The translations under genes and the position numbers were made by a program. A DNA stretch of 64,000 nt from Ephemerocybe angulata (lineage: Eukaryota; Basidiomycota; Agaricomycetes; Agaricales; Psathyrellaceae): NCBI GenBank assembly GCA_013368325.1, contig JAACJK010000008.1, positions 310,001 to 374,000 of the forward strand, given 5' to 3'. Position 1 is the stretch's first letter, and the number at the start of each line of letters is the position of its first letter. Below the pieces are notes generated by a model. That model made no database searches and was not told the DNA's origin. It saw only the letters and a list, made by a program, of their open reading frames with translations. Shown here piece after piece: positions 63,103-64,000 of the stretch.

Positions 63103-64000
63103 CTAGTCTTCCCATGGTACCTCGAGGTCCCTATACCTCCAGTAGTCTCCATCCCACTCTCTCATAAGCACCTGGGTGAAGCTGGGAATCTTCCAGCCGA
63201 AAGCCTTTAGGACGTCCGTGACTTTTTTCGTTGAAGGTCTGCAAGACGAGCGACAGAGATACCGCGAGCACTGATAGTGGGAGTGTCAGTTTTGCAGAGA
63301 ACGAATGTGTCAACTGATTTACTTGCCCCTCGGTGTAGTAAATCGAGCATATAGAGTATTACCGGCTGTACATTTCTGCGGTCATTCAGATCTGAATGAT
63401 GCCAGTCAGCCCATGCAGCAGCCCATTTGTGGAGATCGCTTGAGAGGATATATGGCACTACAGTCTGGAAAGAAGATTTTGGTACCCCGTCTAGAGTTAT
63501 TAACAGGTTTAGATAAGGCTTTTGTTCACTATGTCCTGCGACACCTTCAATATCTAAAACCATGTATTAGTTAGGGGCAAAGGCGACACAGGAGGAGGGT
63601 TTACGTTTGTCCAGTGTTTGAAAGAATCGTTGGGCCACCCAGGTGAGAGTCTCATCTTCGGTGAGGAACCTTTCGCCACATCTGGTTGGATCTGCAATGA
63701 AATCGAGGAATGACTTGTGGTAAAAGGAGTACGGGTTCCAGCTGAGGTTCGGGGTCGATAACAGGGAAGATAAGGAGCCTAACGCGTACTGTTCTTCGCC
63801 AGGGGAGGCCACCAAGACGAGCCGAAGGAGCCACACTGGTAACTGGTTGCCCATAAAATATTTAGTTTGTGTAGCCCGCAGCCACTTCATCGAGAGCTCG
63901 GGATTCGGGCAAGTCTCCAATAATAGACGATAGAGCGCATCCAGAGCTTCGAGCGGGTTGTTTGGCGAGCCAGTCCATTGCTGCCCCAGGATCTGTTGAA
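63103..64000 (-). CDS. NACHT-domain NLR-like protein 4, 3' part only
   Basis: The 5' part lies beyond the window edge, so the NACHT core is not seen. Visible are the end of the helical domain (CPNPELSMKWLRATQTKYFM, WLLRLVLVASPGEEQYALGS and FYHKSFLDFIADPTRCGERF), FFQTLDK, the 50-nt intron, and the C-terminal domain: KSSFQTVVPYILSSDLHKWA, then after an intron with a GC donor KKVTDVLKAFGWKIPSFTQV and LMREWDGDYWRYRDLEVPWE. All exons are open. Compared with the other copies it has a 4-residue deletion after SSLLSTPNLS. Same orientation as copies 2 and 3. Confidence 0.82.

Noticed and set aside
1..64000. CRISPR arrays, integrons, bacterial operons, viral genes
   Set aside because: No regularly spaced repeats, and no phage, viral or bacterial gene patterns; genes are intron-rich and fungal.

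Overview
The window is fungal nuclear DNA, almost certainly from an Agaricomycete (basidiomycete). Genes carry many ~50-60 nt GT-AG introns. The gene families are typical of that group: expanded coiled-coil/F-box proteins, NACHT proteins lacking C-terminal repeats, a glutaminase A-like ectoprotein, a caleosin, Ser/Pro-rich basidiomycete proteins and a multi-exon Tc1/mariner-like transposon. No operons, CRISPR arrays or bacterial features are visible. All family assignments come from reading translations and motifs by eye; no database search was run.

Layout. 0-9.7 kb is mostly housekeeping: branched-chain aminotransferase (-), an unrecognised coiled-coil protein (-) containing a perfect hairpin, a 673-bp MITE with a 5-bp target duplication, a large Ser/Pro-rich protein (+) and thymidylate kinase (+). 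9.7-25.6 kb holds two F-box genes, a glutaminase A-like membrane ectoenzyme, a tandem family of three small membrane-anchored proteins (one a relic), a short-chain dehydrogenase and a divergently transcribed caleosin. 25.6-28.6 kb has no gene I can support. 28.7-37.8 kb is a tandem array of five FKBP12-type prolyl isomerase genes, one with an in-frame stop and a lost splice acceptor, with an F-box gene embedded on the other strand. 38-45 kb has two more F-box genes, an F-box fragment and the first NACHT gene. 46-50 kb has a short TPR gene, a Ser/Pro-rich gene and tRNA-Gly(TCC). 51-64 kb has three more NACHT genes, all on the minus strand, the last cut by the window edge. A 3.5-kb mariner-type element with matching ends lies about 320 bp upstream of the third NACHT gene.

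Large-scale structure. The right side is shaped by duplication. The 46.1-49.6 kb block (TPR gene plus Ser/Pro-rich gene) has a decayed, inverted, deleted copy at 60.4-62.1 kb, and that copy is split by a fragment of an AA9 (GH61) polysaccharide monooxygenase gene. All four NACHT genes share homologous DNA downstream of their stop codons, so they spread as gene-plus-flank units. A short motif, GGGCGCTTA/TAAGCGCCC, recurs about 15 times from 31 to 63 kb (one more copy at 3.6 kb), often shortly upstream of FKBP and F-box start codons or at the edge of NACHT units.

Most interesting candidates: (1) the NACHT cluster, whose proteins pair a short Gly/Asn/Gln-rich N-terminal motif with an unusual C-terminal region instead of WD/ankyrin repeats; (2) the FKBP12 array with varied binding pockets and a start codon alone in exon 1; (3) the recurrent GGGCGCTTA motif; (4) the inverted duplication.
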